A program made the translations under genes and the position numbers. The notes beneath the pieces were generated by a model that saw nothing but the letters and a program-made list of their open reading frames with translations, searched no databases and was not told the origin of the DNA. Shown piece after piece: positions 8,064 to 14,702 of a DNA stretch of 26,380 bases (the first letter of the stretch is position 1; each line of letters begins with the position of its first letter). Location of the stretch: the NCBI GenBank assembly GCA_944392285.1, contig CALXWF010000052.1, forward strand, positions 1 through 26,380. The letters are read 5' to 3'. This stretch comes from an uncultured Alphaproteobacteria bacterium (GTDB lineage Bacteria > Pseudomonadota > Alphaproteobacteria > RF32 > CAG-239).

Positions 8064-8091
8064 CTCTTAAAAGAGACCTCTTTTTTATTGG
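8048..8091 (-). terminator. Terminator of tRNA-Lys
   Basis: Two 21-base arms (8048-8068 and 8071-8091) pair with a single mismatch. On the minus strand the hairpin starts at the tRNA CCA end and finishes with CCTCTTTTTTATT, a classic intrinsic terminator directly behind the tRNA. Confidence 0.85.
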
Positions 8092-8164
8092 TAGGCGCGT
8101 GGGGGTTCGAACCCCAGACCCACTGATTAAGAGTCAGTTGCTCTACCAACTGAGCTACGCACCC
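8089..8164 (-). tRNA. tRNA-Lys (anticodon CUU)
   Basis: A 76-nt tRNA including an encoded CCA. Acceptor GGGTGCG pairs with CGCGCCT (two wobble pairs), the D arm is GCTC-AGTTGGTA-GAGC, the anticodon arm is ACTGA-CTCTTAA-TCAGT giving anticodon CTT, the variable loop is GGGTC, the T arm is TGGGG-TTCGAAC-CCCCA and the discriminator is A. All positions fit the standard cloverleaf. It has its own promoter and terminator. Confidence 0.97.
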
Positions 8165-8189
8165 ATAACATTTGTTATGAACAATGCGG

Positions 8190-8218
8190 AATATAAACTC
8201 TAAAAAAAATTTTTGCAA
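8190..8218 (-). promoter_or_regulatory. Promoter of tRNA-Lys
   Basis: On the minus strand, TTGCAA (8213-8218) and TATATT (8190-8195) are separated by exactly 17 bp. The -10 box ends 25 bp before the first tRNA base, giving a short 5' leader. Confidence 0.65.
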
Positions 8219-8235
8219 CACCTTTTTTAAATTAA

Positions 8236-8688
8236 TTAATATTCAATATGTCCGCTTTTATTTTTCCATTTTTGCATAACCTCAACCGCCTCCGGCAAAT
8301 CAATTTTATGCAAAGAAATCGGATCATCTTCATAAAACACGCGGTCACGAAACCCGATATTCTCAGCATCATAACGGTCCGCCGCATAATAAACTTCTGC
8401 AATATTTGCCCATTTACAAGCATTCAGACACATGGGGCAGGGCTCACATGAGGTATAAAGAATACAACCGCTTAAATCAAAACTCTTAATATTTTTACAA
8501 GCATTCCGAATGGCAACAACTTCACCATGCGCCGTCGGGTCGTTGTCTAACACCACATGATTATAGCCTTGGCCGATGATTTTTCCGTTTTTGTCAACAA
8601 TCACACAGCCGAAAGGCGAACTGCCTCCTTCAACCGATTCGTTACTGAGCTGAATCGCCAAGCGCAAATTATCTTCATGATTTATCAT
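8236..8688 (-). CDS. guaD: Guanine deaminase-like zinc nucleobase deaminase
   Basis: A 150-residue member of the cytidine-deaminase fold. Zinc ligands are His54 in 'PTAHGEVVAIR' and Cys84/Cys87 in 'SCEPCPMC'; Glu56 is the proton shuttle. 'DNDPTAHGEV' and 'ILYTSCEPCPMCL', the length near 155 and a short C-terminal tail ending in Glu-Tyr resemble the small Bacillus-type guanine deaminase (guanine to xanthine) more than tRNA adenosine deaminase TadA. The ATG at 8688 is preceded by AAGG at good spacing; an in-frame TTG seven codons upstream has none. It is a lone gene between tRNA-Lys and a non-coding region. Another purine or nucleoside substrate remains possible. Confidence 0.75.
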   Translation of the reverse strand: MINHEDNLRLAIQLSNESVEGGSSPFGCVIVDKNGKIIGQGYNHVVLDNDPTAHGEVVAIRNACKNIKSFDLSGCILYTSCEPCPMCLNACKWANIAEVYYAADRYDAENIGFRDRVFYEDDPISLHKIDLPEAVEVMQKWKNKSGHIEY

Positions 8689-8765
8689 AGTTTTTTCCTT
8701 TATAAGCAATTTTTCATAAGCCCATATTTTAAGGTGAAAAATCTAAATTTTCGTTAAAAAAGTAC

Positions 8766-8794
8766 TTGACAAAATAAAGGGAAAAAATTATTTT
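8766..8794 (+). promoter_or_regulatory. Candidate promoter, first possible small RNA
   Basis: A perfect TTGACA (8766-8771), 17-bp spacer, then TATTTT (8789-8794). No annotated protein follows until 9188; an intrinsic terminator lies 170 bp downstream, so transcription would give an RNA of about 190 nt. Confidence 0.5.
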
Positions 8795-8800
8795 GACACT

Positions 8801-8994
8801 GAATTTCAATTATTAAGACAATTATCAACATCAAATGAAGGTAAAAAAACGGCATCTCCAATTACCGCAACCACAAAAACGTTCTTGTACTTTATCAAAT
8901 GGAAGCTCCTATAAATGCATAGTTCTTATATTGATATCGTGGAAGTGGTAAGCTGTTTTTTTAAGAGCGTGTTGTGAAACACCCTCTGTTTTTT
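8801..8994 (+). ncRNA. Candidate small RNA of about 190 nt
   Basis: Defined only by the promoter-like site at 8766-8794 and the terminator at 8964-8994. I could not match it to 6S, 4.5S or tmRNA by eye. It contains a 38-codon frame (8835-8951) without a ribosome binding site. Both ends are approximate. Confidence 0.35.
8964..8994 (+). terminator. Intrinsic terminator in the intergenic region
   Basis: AGAGCGTGTT-GTGA-AACACCCTCT, a 10-bp stem with one C-C mismatch, followed by GTTTTTT. No protein-coding stop lies just upstream. Confidence 0.7.
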
Positions 8995-9012
8995 GGAAAT
9001 TCATAGCTAGAC

Positions 9013-9018
9013 TATAAT
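9013..9018 (+). promoter_or_regulatory. Perfect -10 box before the second candidate small RNA
   Basis: TATAAT at 9013-9018, immediately after the previous terminator. The -35 region is T-rich with no clear TTGACA. Transcription would begin near 9025. Confidence 0.45.
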
Positions 9019-9023
9019 AACCG

Positions 9024-9105
9024 AGAGGTACGGATTTTTTTGAGCTTTGTTGGCCGTGCCTCTCCCCCATAGGGTGCTTGACTTACTCAGTCAACACCCT
9101 TTTTT
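9024..9105 (+). ncRNA. Candidate small RNA of about 80 nt, two hairpins
   Basis: Follows a perfect TATAAT. It holds an 11-bp stem (GAGAGGTACGG 9023-9033 with CCGTGCCTCTC 9054-9064, one G-T pair) and then a terminator hairpin with a T run. The compact form of one structured hairpin plus terminator is what a bacterial regulatory RNA looks like. No known family recognised. Confidence 0.5.
9072..9105 (+). terminator. Terminator of the second candidate small RNA
   Basis: GGGTGCTTGAC and GTCAACACCC pair with one bulged base around a 7-nt loop, followed by six T's. Confidence 0.75.
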
Positions 9106-9126
9106 CATATCATTTTAGCAAGAATA

Positions 9127-9154
9127 TTGAATTTTTCTCAAAAAGTTATATAAC
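9127..9154 (+). promoter_or_regulatory. Candidate promoter for the AsmA-like gene
   Basis: TTGAAT (9127-9132) and TATAAC (9149-9154) with a 16-bp spacer, about 33 bp before the ATG at 9188. Confidence 0.4.
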
Positions 9155-9187
9155 CAAAAGAAGAAAATAACTTTGTGGGAGATAAAA

Positions 9188-9967
9188 ATGAAGAAAAAAT
9201 ACATTATATTAGGCATAGTCGCGGTTGCCGCCGTAGCTGCTTATGTCTTTACCCCTTCACTGGACAGCATTGTACGTCGTTTGGTCAACAAATATGGAAG
9301 TGAAGTTACCGGCACAAATGTTGATTTACAGGAATTCAACCTTTCTTTGAGCAAAGGCGAGGGTTCAATCTCTCAAATTACCATTGCCAACCCCAAAAAC
9401 TATTCCGCTCCATATCTGTTCAAATTAGCCGAAATCAGCGTTAAAGTTAACCTTAAAAGTCTGACATCAAATACCATTATCATTGATGAGATTAAAATCA
9501 ACAAACCCGAAATCACATATGAAATGTTATCTTTAACCCAAAACAACATTTCTGAAGTTTTAAAAAACATTGAAAACTACGGACAAAAAGGCTCTCAAGC
9601 ATCAGATAAATCAGACAAAAAAGCTGAATCACAAAATACCGACGAGGCTTCAAGCAAAAAAGTCATTATTAAAAATTTGGTAATTGCCGGCGGTGATATC
9701 AACATAATCGCAGCCTTACCCGGCAAGAGCCAAGAACTTTCCGTCAAACTTCCGCCCATTCGCATGCAAGGAATTGGCGAGAGCCGCCAAGGTGAGAGCA
9801 TTCCGTCACTTATCGCCTCTGTCATCAACAAAATATTAACCACGGCCTCTCAAACTGTTATCAAAAGCGGTGCCGTTGATCTTAAAGGCATCGCACAAGA
9901 AAATTTAGACACGGTTGTCGGCGGGGTCAAAGAGCGAATAAAATCCATTGGTATCTTTGGTAAATAG
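9188..9967 (+). CDS. AsmA-like membrane-anchored periplasmic protein
   Basis: A 259-residue protein with one N-terminal helix (about 5-22) that anchors it in the inner membrane, leaving the rest periplasmic. The segment 'ISQITIANPKNY' followed by 'LFKLAEISVKVNLKSL', then 'IIIDEIKINKPEITYE', is the beta-rich pattern found at the start of AsmA/DUF748-type proteins, which have been linked to outer-membrane assembly and phospholipid transport. A charged, Lys/Ser/Asp-rich linker (about 133-156) splits it in two. ATG 9188 has GGGAG eight bases before it; an upstream in-frame TTG at 9173 lacks one. It is monocistronic and convergent with dsbD, sharing a terminator. It is much shorter than AsmA itself and its role is unknown. 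Confidence 0.6.
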   Translation: MKKKYIILGIVAVAAVAAYVFTPSLDSIVRRLVNKYGSEVTGTNVDLQEFNLSLSKGEGSISQITIANPKNYSAPYLFKLAEISVKVNLKSLTSNTIIIDEIKINKPEITYEMLSLTQNNISEVLKNIENYGQKGSQASDKSDKKAESQNTDEASSKKVIIKNLVIAGGDINIIAALPGKSQELSVKLPPIRMQGIGESRQGESIPSLIASVINKILTTASQTVIKSGAVDLKGIAQENLDTVVGGVKERIKSIGIFGK

Positions 9968-9976
9968 CTCAAAAAA

Positions 9977-10003
9977 AGAGCCTTCGATTGAAGGCTCTTT
10001 TTT
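9977..10003. terminator. Bidirectional terminator between the AsmA-like gene and dsbD
   Basis: AGAGCCTTC-GATT-GAAGGCTCT, a perfect 9-bp stem flanked by A's on the left and T's on the right, so it works on both strands. Confidence 0.85.
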
Positions 10004-11589
10004 TATTGCATATAACTTTGCAAAATTGCCGGTGTGATAAGTTGCGGCAAAATTACATAATTTTTACTCTGCGGCGGATAATAAATATAAAGAGGTATAC
10101 TGTTGCGTCCATATGTTTTCAAGGCTTTTGCAATATCCGCGTCATGGTTGGTCCAATCTGCTCTAAAGAGTGTAATTTGCTTTTTCTCAACCAATTTGGC
10201 AAAGGCGTCTGACTGTAGAGCCACTTTTTGGTTTGCCAAACAAGTAATACACCATTTAGCCGTAAAATTAATAAACACGGGCTTACCTTCTTCAACCAAC
10301 CGACTGACTTTTTGCTGATTATAATTTTCCCAAAAAATATCTTGCTCTTGAGCAATACTACGACTGTTTACCTGATTATACAAAACCCACACCAACCAAA
10401 CAACGGTTAAGAACACCGGTATGGCAAAAACTTTTTTCAAAATTTCCATCCATTTTCCGGGACGCGGCAAAACCTTGTGCACGGCTTTTGGAAACAAGCC
10501 GACCAAAGTAAAGGGCAGGGCATAACCGACACTCAAAGCCAAAAAGACCGGATAAAAAACATAAAGCGGCCGCGACAATGTATAACCGATGGCAATTCCC
10601 ATAAACGGAGCCGTACAGGGACTGGCAATCAACACGGCAAAAAATCCGGTCATAAAGGCTTCTATTTTTTGTCTTTTAAAAGAGATTCGCCCGACCTTAT
10701 TTGCCAAAGGATTACGCAAAGTCACAATATCAAGCAACATTAAGAACACAATGCCGAAAATAACAATCATTGCCGCCACAAATGCCGGAGATTGTAACTG
10801 GAAGCCCCAGCCGATTTGTTCTCCCTGAGCGCGCAAAACGACCAAAACCGTAGCCACGGATAAAAATGAAAGGACTACGCCGGCAAAATAAAACAAAGAT
10901 TCGATTTGGCTTTTTTTCCGATTATAAGGTGATTGCGCCAAAGTAATGGCCTTAAGCGCCAATATCGGAAAAATACAAGGCATAAAGTTCAAAATCACGC
11001 CGCCGATAAAAGCCATAACCAAAACCCACAAAAAACCGCCGGAAAACTCTGAAACAAAATTATCCTCTGTAAGCTCCTGCGCTGTTTGCCACAAGGGGTT
11101 TTCTACAATTTTATTACCGACAGGTAATGAAAAATGCAACTGAATCTTTTCCAACACGCATTCATCTTTACAAGCCTGCCATGAGATTTCAGCCGCCAAA
11201 ACTTCTCCGTTTTTTAACTCTTTCGGTAACAAAATACGCGTCTGATAATAGGCTTCCGAAGCATAACCGAACTGAACAATCCCTTCATCTTCGAAAGTCT
11301 CCGGCTTGCTCCATATAACCTCTTCTTGCGCAAAATCTTTCGGCAGTTTCCAAACAACACGGGTCGGGATTCCGATATCTCCGGGGTTTTCAGCCAAAAT
11401 ATGCCAGCCGCCCATTGGCGTAAATTTAATTAAAATATCCAATTCTTGTCCGGGAACAAAATTTTCGGCAGAAGTCAAGAGTTCGACACTGACCTTATCT
11501 GTCGCTTCCGTAAAAGAGAGGGCGCGGCTTTCTCCGCAAAAGAACAAAGCCACACCCGCAACGACCAAAAATTTCAGAATTTTAATCAT
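10003..11589 (-). CDS. dsbD: DsbD-family transmembrane thiol:disulfide interchange protein
   Basis: A 528-residue protein with all three parts of DsbD. After a signal peptide (1-23) comes a periplasmic domain with Cys140/Cys144 ('ACKDEC'). About eight membrane helices follow (roughly 185-405), with Cys205 in 'NFMPCIFPIL' and Cys325 in 'IASPCTAPF', the pair that passes electrons across the membrane. The C-terminal thioredoxin-like domain has Cys447/Cys450 in 'AKWCITC'. Electrons run from cytoplasmic thioredoxin through the membrane part to the C-terminal and then the N-terminal domain, keeping periplasmic proteins reduced. All six Cys are present, so it should be active. It begins 3 bp after the stop of the phosphatidyltransferase gene on the same strand, which implies co-transcription. 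Confidence 0.92.
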   Translation of the reverse strand: MIKILKFLVVAGVALFFCGESRALSFTEATDKVSVELLTSAENFVPGQELDILIKFTPMGGWHILAENPGDIGIPTRVVWKLPKDFAQEEVIWSKPETFEDEGIVQFGYASEAYYQTRILLPKELKNGEVLAAEISWQACKDECVLEKIQLHFSLPVGNKIVENPLWQTAQELTEDNFVSEFSGGFLWVLVMAFIGGVILNFMPCIFPILALKAITLAQSPYNRKKSQIESLFYFAGVVLSFLSVATVLVVLRAQGEQIGWGFQLQSPAFVAAMIVIFGIVFLMLLDIVTLRNPLANKVGRISFKRQKIEAFMTGFFAVLIASPCTAPFMGIAIGYTLSRPLYVFYPVFLALSVGYALPFTLVGLFPKAVHKVLPRPGKWMEILKKVFAIPVFLTVVWLVWVLYNQVNSRSIAQEQDIFWENYNQQKVSRLVEEGKPVFINFTAKWCITCLANQKVALQSDAFAKLVEKKQITLFRADWTNHDADIAKALKTYGRNSIPLYIYYPPQSKNYVILPQLITPAILQSYMQ

Positions 11590-11592
11590 TGA

Positions 11593-12306
11593 TTATTTCA
11601 AATTCCGTTTTGCAATGGTAAAGTTATAATAAGCAGCGGCAATAACCGTCAAGGCTTTAACCAAAGACAAGATACCCAAAACAATGGCCACCTGCAAGAA
11701 AAAGCCCGGAACCACACACAAAACGACCAAAGCAATCATCGTTTCAAAACCCTGAGCAAATCCGCCGAGATAAAACGGGGAAGAAGTCATATCTTCTTTT
11801 TTGCCGCAGTCATTTTTATAAGCGATAACCGCATAAGCCAACATGGCACAAGCCGCCGCCGTAAATGCAAAAAGCAAGAAAGCAGCCGCAACGGCGTTTT
11901 GCATGGGATCAGCCAAAGCAAAACCAAAGATTACGCCGGCATAAAACACATAATCCAAGGCAGCATCCAAAAACAAACCAAAATCCGTCGGCTTGTCATG
12001 ACGTGCAATGGCGCCGTCCAAAGCATCAAAAAAGCGGTTAAACAAAATGCAAACCAGCGCCAGCATATAATTTCCGAGAGATAAGAAATTAATTGCCAAC
12101 AAACCGATAACAAAGCCGGTTACAGTCACAACATTGGCAGAGACACCGAGTTTGCTTACTTTTTGTGCACAAAAATCTATAAATTTATAAAGAATATCAG
12201 CACTTTTTTTGGCATATGCACCGAATTTTGCTGATTTTTCAGCCAACTTAAGCTTTTTAGTTTTGCTCAAGGTGTTATTGGCTATTGATTTTAACTTATT
12301 TAACAT
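11593..12306 (-). CDS. CDP-alcohol phosphatidyltransferase family protein
   Basis: An integral membrane enzyme of 237 residues with the complete family motif D-x2-D-G-x2-A-R-x8-x-G-x3-D-x3-D type: Asp94, Asp97, Gly98, Ala101-Arg102, then Gly110, Asp114 and Asp118. These Asp residues bind the metal and CDP-diacylglycerol or a related CDP-alcohol. The family makes phospholipids such as phosphatidylglycerophosphate, phosphatidylserine or phosphatidylinositol derivatives; the acceptor alcohol cannot be read from sequence. Several membrane helices follow (about 120-225). The ATG at 12306 has a strong GAGGTGAG site; an in-frame TTG twelve codons upstream has none. It is first in the operon with dsbD and divergent from apbE. 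Confidence 0.85.
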   Translation of the reverse strand: MLNKLKSIANNTLSKTKKLKLAEKSAKFGAYAKKSADILYKFIDFCAQKVSKLGVSANVVTVTGFVIGLLAINFLSLGNYMLALVCILFNRFFDALDGAIARHDKPTDFGLFLDAALDYVFYAGVIFGFALADPMQNAVAAAFLLFAFTAAACAMLAYAVIAYKNDCGKKEDMTSSPFYLGGFAQGFETMIALVVLCVVPGFFLQVAIVLGILSLVKALTVIAAAYYNFTIAKRNLK

Positions 12307-12347
12307 AGTATACTCACCTCTCAAAGGGTTAGAAAAAGACAAGAAAC

Positions 12348-12353
12348 ATTATA
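12348..12353 (-). promoter_or_regulatory. -10 box of the phosphatidyltransferase/dsbD operon
   Basis: A perfect TATAAT on the minus strand, 42 bp before the start codon at 12306. No convincing -35 box. It sits in the 77-bp region shared with the divergent rnf operon. Confidence 0.4.
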
Positions 12354-12383
12354 AAACAATTTTTCGCTCAGGCATAGATAAAT

Positions 12384-13403
12384 ATGAGACTTTTCAAATA
12401 CATTTCAACATTGTTAGCGGCAATATTGCTGGTTGTTTATTTTTTCAACGGTCCAAGCTCATATCAAACATACCAAGGAAAAATCTTTGGCACCTTTTAC
12501 CATGTAAAAATAAAATCTCCTATAAAAAACAAAAAATTAGGGAAGCAAATTAAACATATACTTAAACTAACAAACTATCAAATGTCCGTATTTGAAAAGC
12601 AATCGGAACTCAACAAAATAAACAATCTGCAAGCAGACAAAGAGCTAACGCTTTCACCGGAAATGACCGCGGTCTTATATACGGCCAATGAAATTTACCG
12701 ATTAAGCGGAGGTGCTTTTGACCCCAGTATCGCTCCCGTGGTAGATTTATGGGGTTTTGGCATCAAAGACGGCCAAAGTTTCCCAACAGATGAACAAATA
12801 AAAGAGGCTTTACGCCATGTCGGTTTTAAGAAATTGCATTTTTCCGATGTTTTTTCACGCGTAGAAAAAACCGATTCCGCACTCAGATTAAATCTGTCCG
12901 CCATAGCCAAAGGTTTTGCCGTAGACAGAGTGGCAAAGCTGCTTTCAGACCTTGGCTATGAAGATTATGTTGTAGAAATCGGCGGCGAGGTCAAAGCCGC
13001 GGGTGAGAGGTCTTTTGCCGGCAGTGGTTGGAACATCGGCCTCAGCAATCCCGACAATAAAGGGAATGCCTTAGTCTTAAGTTTGCATAACAAAGCCATG
13101 GCCACTTCGGGAGATTATCGCAACTATTTTATAAAAGACGGCAAACGTTACGCACATACGATTTCGCCGCAAACAGGTTATCCTTTAGATGATACTTTAG
13201 CCTCCGTGAGCGTTATTGACGATTCCTGCATGCGTGCTGATGCTTTGGCCACCGCCATTATGGCCTTAGGCTACCCGGAAGGCAAAACTTTTGCAGACGA
13301 AAACAAGATTCCCGCCATCTTTTTCATCAGAGAAAAAGAGCAGGGGAAAGAAAAATTCTCTCGTATTTTATCCAAATCTGCTAAAACCGCTTTTGGAGAA
13401 TAG
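12384..13403 (+). CDS. apbE: ApbE, FAD:protein FMN transferase
   Basis: ApbE attaches FMN to a Thr of RnfD and RnfG using FAD and Mg2+. The 339-residue protein has an N-terminal membrane or signal segment (about 5-22), so it acts in the periplasm or at its face. Conserved parts: 'GGAFDPSIAPVVDLWGFG' (109-126), 'LSAIAKGFAVDRV' (171-183), 'VEIGGEVKA' (197-205), 'ATSGDYRNYF' (240-249), 'HTISPQTGYP' (258-267) and the Mg2+-binding 'ADALATAIMALG' (285-296). It is the first gene of the rnf operon, 2 bp ahead of rseC, exactly where a maturation enzyme for the Rnf flavoproteins would be expected. The ribosome binding site is weak (AGG), which may limit its level. Confidence 0.93.
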   Translation: MRLFKYISTLLAAILLVVYFFNGPSSYQTYQGKIFGTFYHVKIKSPIKNKKLGKQIKHILKLTNYQMSVFEKQSELNKINNLQADKELTLSPEMTAVLYTANEIYRLSGGAFDPSIAPVVDLWGFGIKDGQSFPTDEQIKEALRHVGFKKLHFSDVFSRVEKTDSALRLNLSAIAKGFAVDRVAKLLSDLGYEDYVVEIGGEVKAAGERSFAGSGWNIGLSNPDNKGNALVLSLHNKAMATSGDYRNYFIKDGKRYAHTISPQTGYPLDDTLASVSVIDDSCMRADALATAIMALGYPEGKTFADENKIPAIFFIREKEQGKEKFSRILSKSAKTAFGE

Positions 13404-13405
13404 AT

Positions 13406-13819
13406 TTGCAAGAAATAACACATCAGGCAACCGTCATAAAAGTTGAAGGAAACAAAATCTTTTTAGAGATACAATCACAAGAAGCTTGTGCGACTTGTCC
13501 GGCTTTTTCACTCTGCGCCCATAAAGAAGGAAAAGACAAAATCATTACACTGGAACGCCAAGATGCCGACACATTTCAAAACGGAGACAAACTTTATTTA
13601 ACTATTTCAAGCACACAAGGCTTTTATGCACTTTTATACGGATATTTGCTGCCGCTGGCACTCATGTTAATAACTCTCTTGACGGCGCTTTTCCTTGGGA
13701 CAAGTGAGCTTTTGGCCGGTGGATACAGTATAATGGTCTTGATTCCTTATTATTTTGTACTATTCTTTCTGAAGAAATATTTTATAAATACCTTTCAATT
13801 TAGAGTAAAACGCCTCTAG
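13406..13819 (+). CDS. rseC: RseC/SoxR-reducing-complex family membrane protein
   Basis: A 137-residue protein of the RseC family. The N-terminal domain has the Cys motif C-x2-C-x5-C (Cys28, Cys31, Cys37); two membrane helices follow (about 73-97 and 103-121). In E. coli, RseC acts with the Rsx (Rnf) complex in keeping SoxR reduced; in other bacteria it is found beside rnf and may help assemble it or pass electrons. The TTG start is supported by GGAG eight bases ahead, 2 bp after the apbE stop. Its location between apbE and rnfB strongly ties it to Rnf. The molecular job of RseC in Rnf operons is not settled. Confidence 0.85.
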   Translation: MQEITHQATVIKVEGNKIFLEIQSQEACATCPAFSLCAHKEGKDKIITLERQDADTFQNGDKLYLTISSTQGFYALLYGYLLPLALMLITLLTALFLGTSELLAGGYSIMVLIPYYFVLFFLKKYFINTFQFRVKRL

Positions 13820-13865
13820 CATACTTGGCTTAAATGGGTCAACATCTTATACGGATTGATAAAAA

Positions 13866-14702
13866 ATGGATAATTTAATATTACTCAACATTATCATTTT
13901 AGGTTTAATTGCCTTAATTGCGGCAATTGTTTTATATTTTGTTTCCAAAAAGTTTTCCGTATCCGAAGACCCCAGAATTGACCAAACCGAGGCATTACTC
14001 CCCGGAGCAAACTGTGGTGCCTGCGGCAAAGCCGGATGCCATGATTTTGCCACTTCTTGCGTTAAGGCAGATGCCAAGAGTTTCAGCAATTTATATTGTC
14101 CGGTCGGTGGGGCAAAAGTTATGGAGAAAGTTGCAACATTTTTAGGTTTTACGGCCGCTCAAAGAGAGCCGACGGTTGCCGTATTACGTTGTCAGGGCAC
14201 TTGCCAAAACGCTCCGGAAAAAATCAATTACATCGGCATCAAGAGCTGCCGTCTGGCCAACAAAACCTTTATCGGCCGCAGCGGCTGCCCGACGGGTTGT
14301 CTCAGATTCGGCGATTGCGTATCCGTATGCAAATTCGGCGCCTTACATATTGATGAAAAACTTGGAATTCCCGTTGTTGATGAAGATAAATGCACTTCTT
14401 GCGGCGCCTGTGTCAACATGTGTCCGCGCCAATTATTTGAGATTCGCCCCAAAGGCACAAACGGCAATCGGGTTTATGTTGCCTGTCGCAACACCCAAAA
14501 AGGAGCCCAGGCCCGCAAAAACTGCACGGCAGCCTGCATTGGCTGCATGAAATGCACCAAAATCAACCCGGAAATCAAGGTTGAAAACAATCTTTCATAT
14601 ATTCCGACCACGGTTTCAGCCGACGAGTTTGGCGCCGAGTTGGTCAAAAATTGTCCCACAGGTGCCATTGTCTGCACCAAACCTTCTGTTAAGGATAAAT
14701 AA
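13866..14702 (+). CDS. rnfB: RnfB, ferredoxin-facing iron-sulfur subunit of Rnf
   Basis: Subunit of the ion-pumping ferredoxin:NAD+ oxidoreductase. It has one N-terminal membrane helix (4-27), then the RnfB-specific cluster motif 'GANCGACGKAGC' (Cys50, Cys53, Cys58 with Cys78). Two ferredoxin-type cluster sets follow: Cys141/145/151/155 and Cys176/179/182/186. A third Cys-rich set, Cys220/224/227/230 ('CTAACIGCMKC') plus Cys263 in 'NCPTGAIVC', forms a C-terminal extension. At 278 residues it is longer than E. coli RsxB (about 190), which lacks the extension. It takes electrons from or gives them to soluble ferredoxin. The stop overlaps the rnfC start by one base (TAATG), so translation is coupled. 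Confidence 0.95.
   Translation: MDNLILLNIIILGLIALIAAIVLYFVSKKFSVSEDPRIDQTEALLPGANCGACGKAGCHDFATSCVKADAKSFSNLYCPVGGAKVMEKVATFLGFTAAQREPTVAVLRCQGTCQNAPEKINYIGIKSCRLANKTFIGRSGCPTGCLRFGDCVSVCKFGALHIDEKLGIPVVDEDKCTSCGACVNMCPRQLFEIRPKGTNGNRVYVACRNTQKGAQARKNCTAACIGCMKCTKINPEIKVENNLSYIPTTVSADEFGAELVKNCPTGAIVCTKPSVKDK

Larger units (their letters stand above)
8689..9187. other. 500-bp intergenic region with promoters, terminators and possible small RNAs
   Basis: No convincing protein gene. On the plus strand it holds two promoter-like sites (8766-8794, 9013-9018), each followed by an intrinsic terminator (8964-8994, 9072-9105), then a third promoter-like site for the AsmA-like gene. The largest small frame, ATG 8835 to TAA 8951 (38 codons), has no ribosome binding site. 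Confidence 0.6.

Noticed and set aside
7876..8164. Active integration site (attL/attR) of a mobile element
   Set aside because: No integrase, recombinase or cargo lies between or near the tRNA copies; the repeats are only 159 bp apart. At most an old scar.
8835..8951. A 38-codon frame inside the first candidate small RNA
   Set aside because: No ribosome binding site, and the translated sequence is low in the features of a real small protein. Kept only as a remark; a peptide encoded there cannot be ruled out.
8689..9187. tmRNA, 6S or signal-recognition-particle RNA in the intergenic region
   Set aside because: I could not find the tRNA-like ends, the 6S bubble or the SRP GGAAG tetraloop region by eye. 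Left as unnamed candidate small RNAs.
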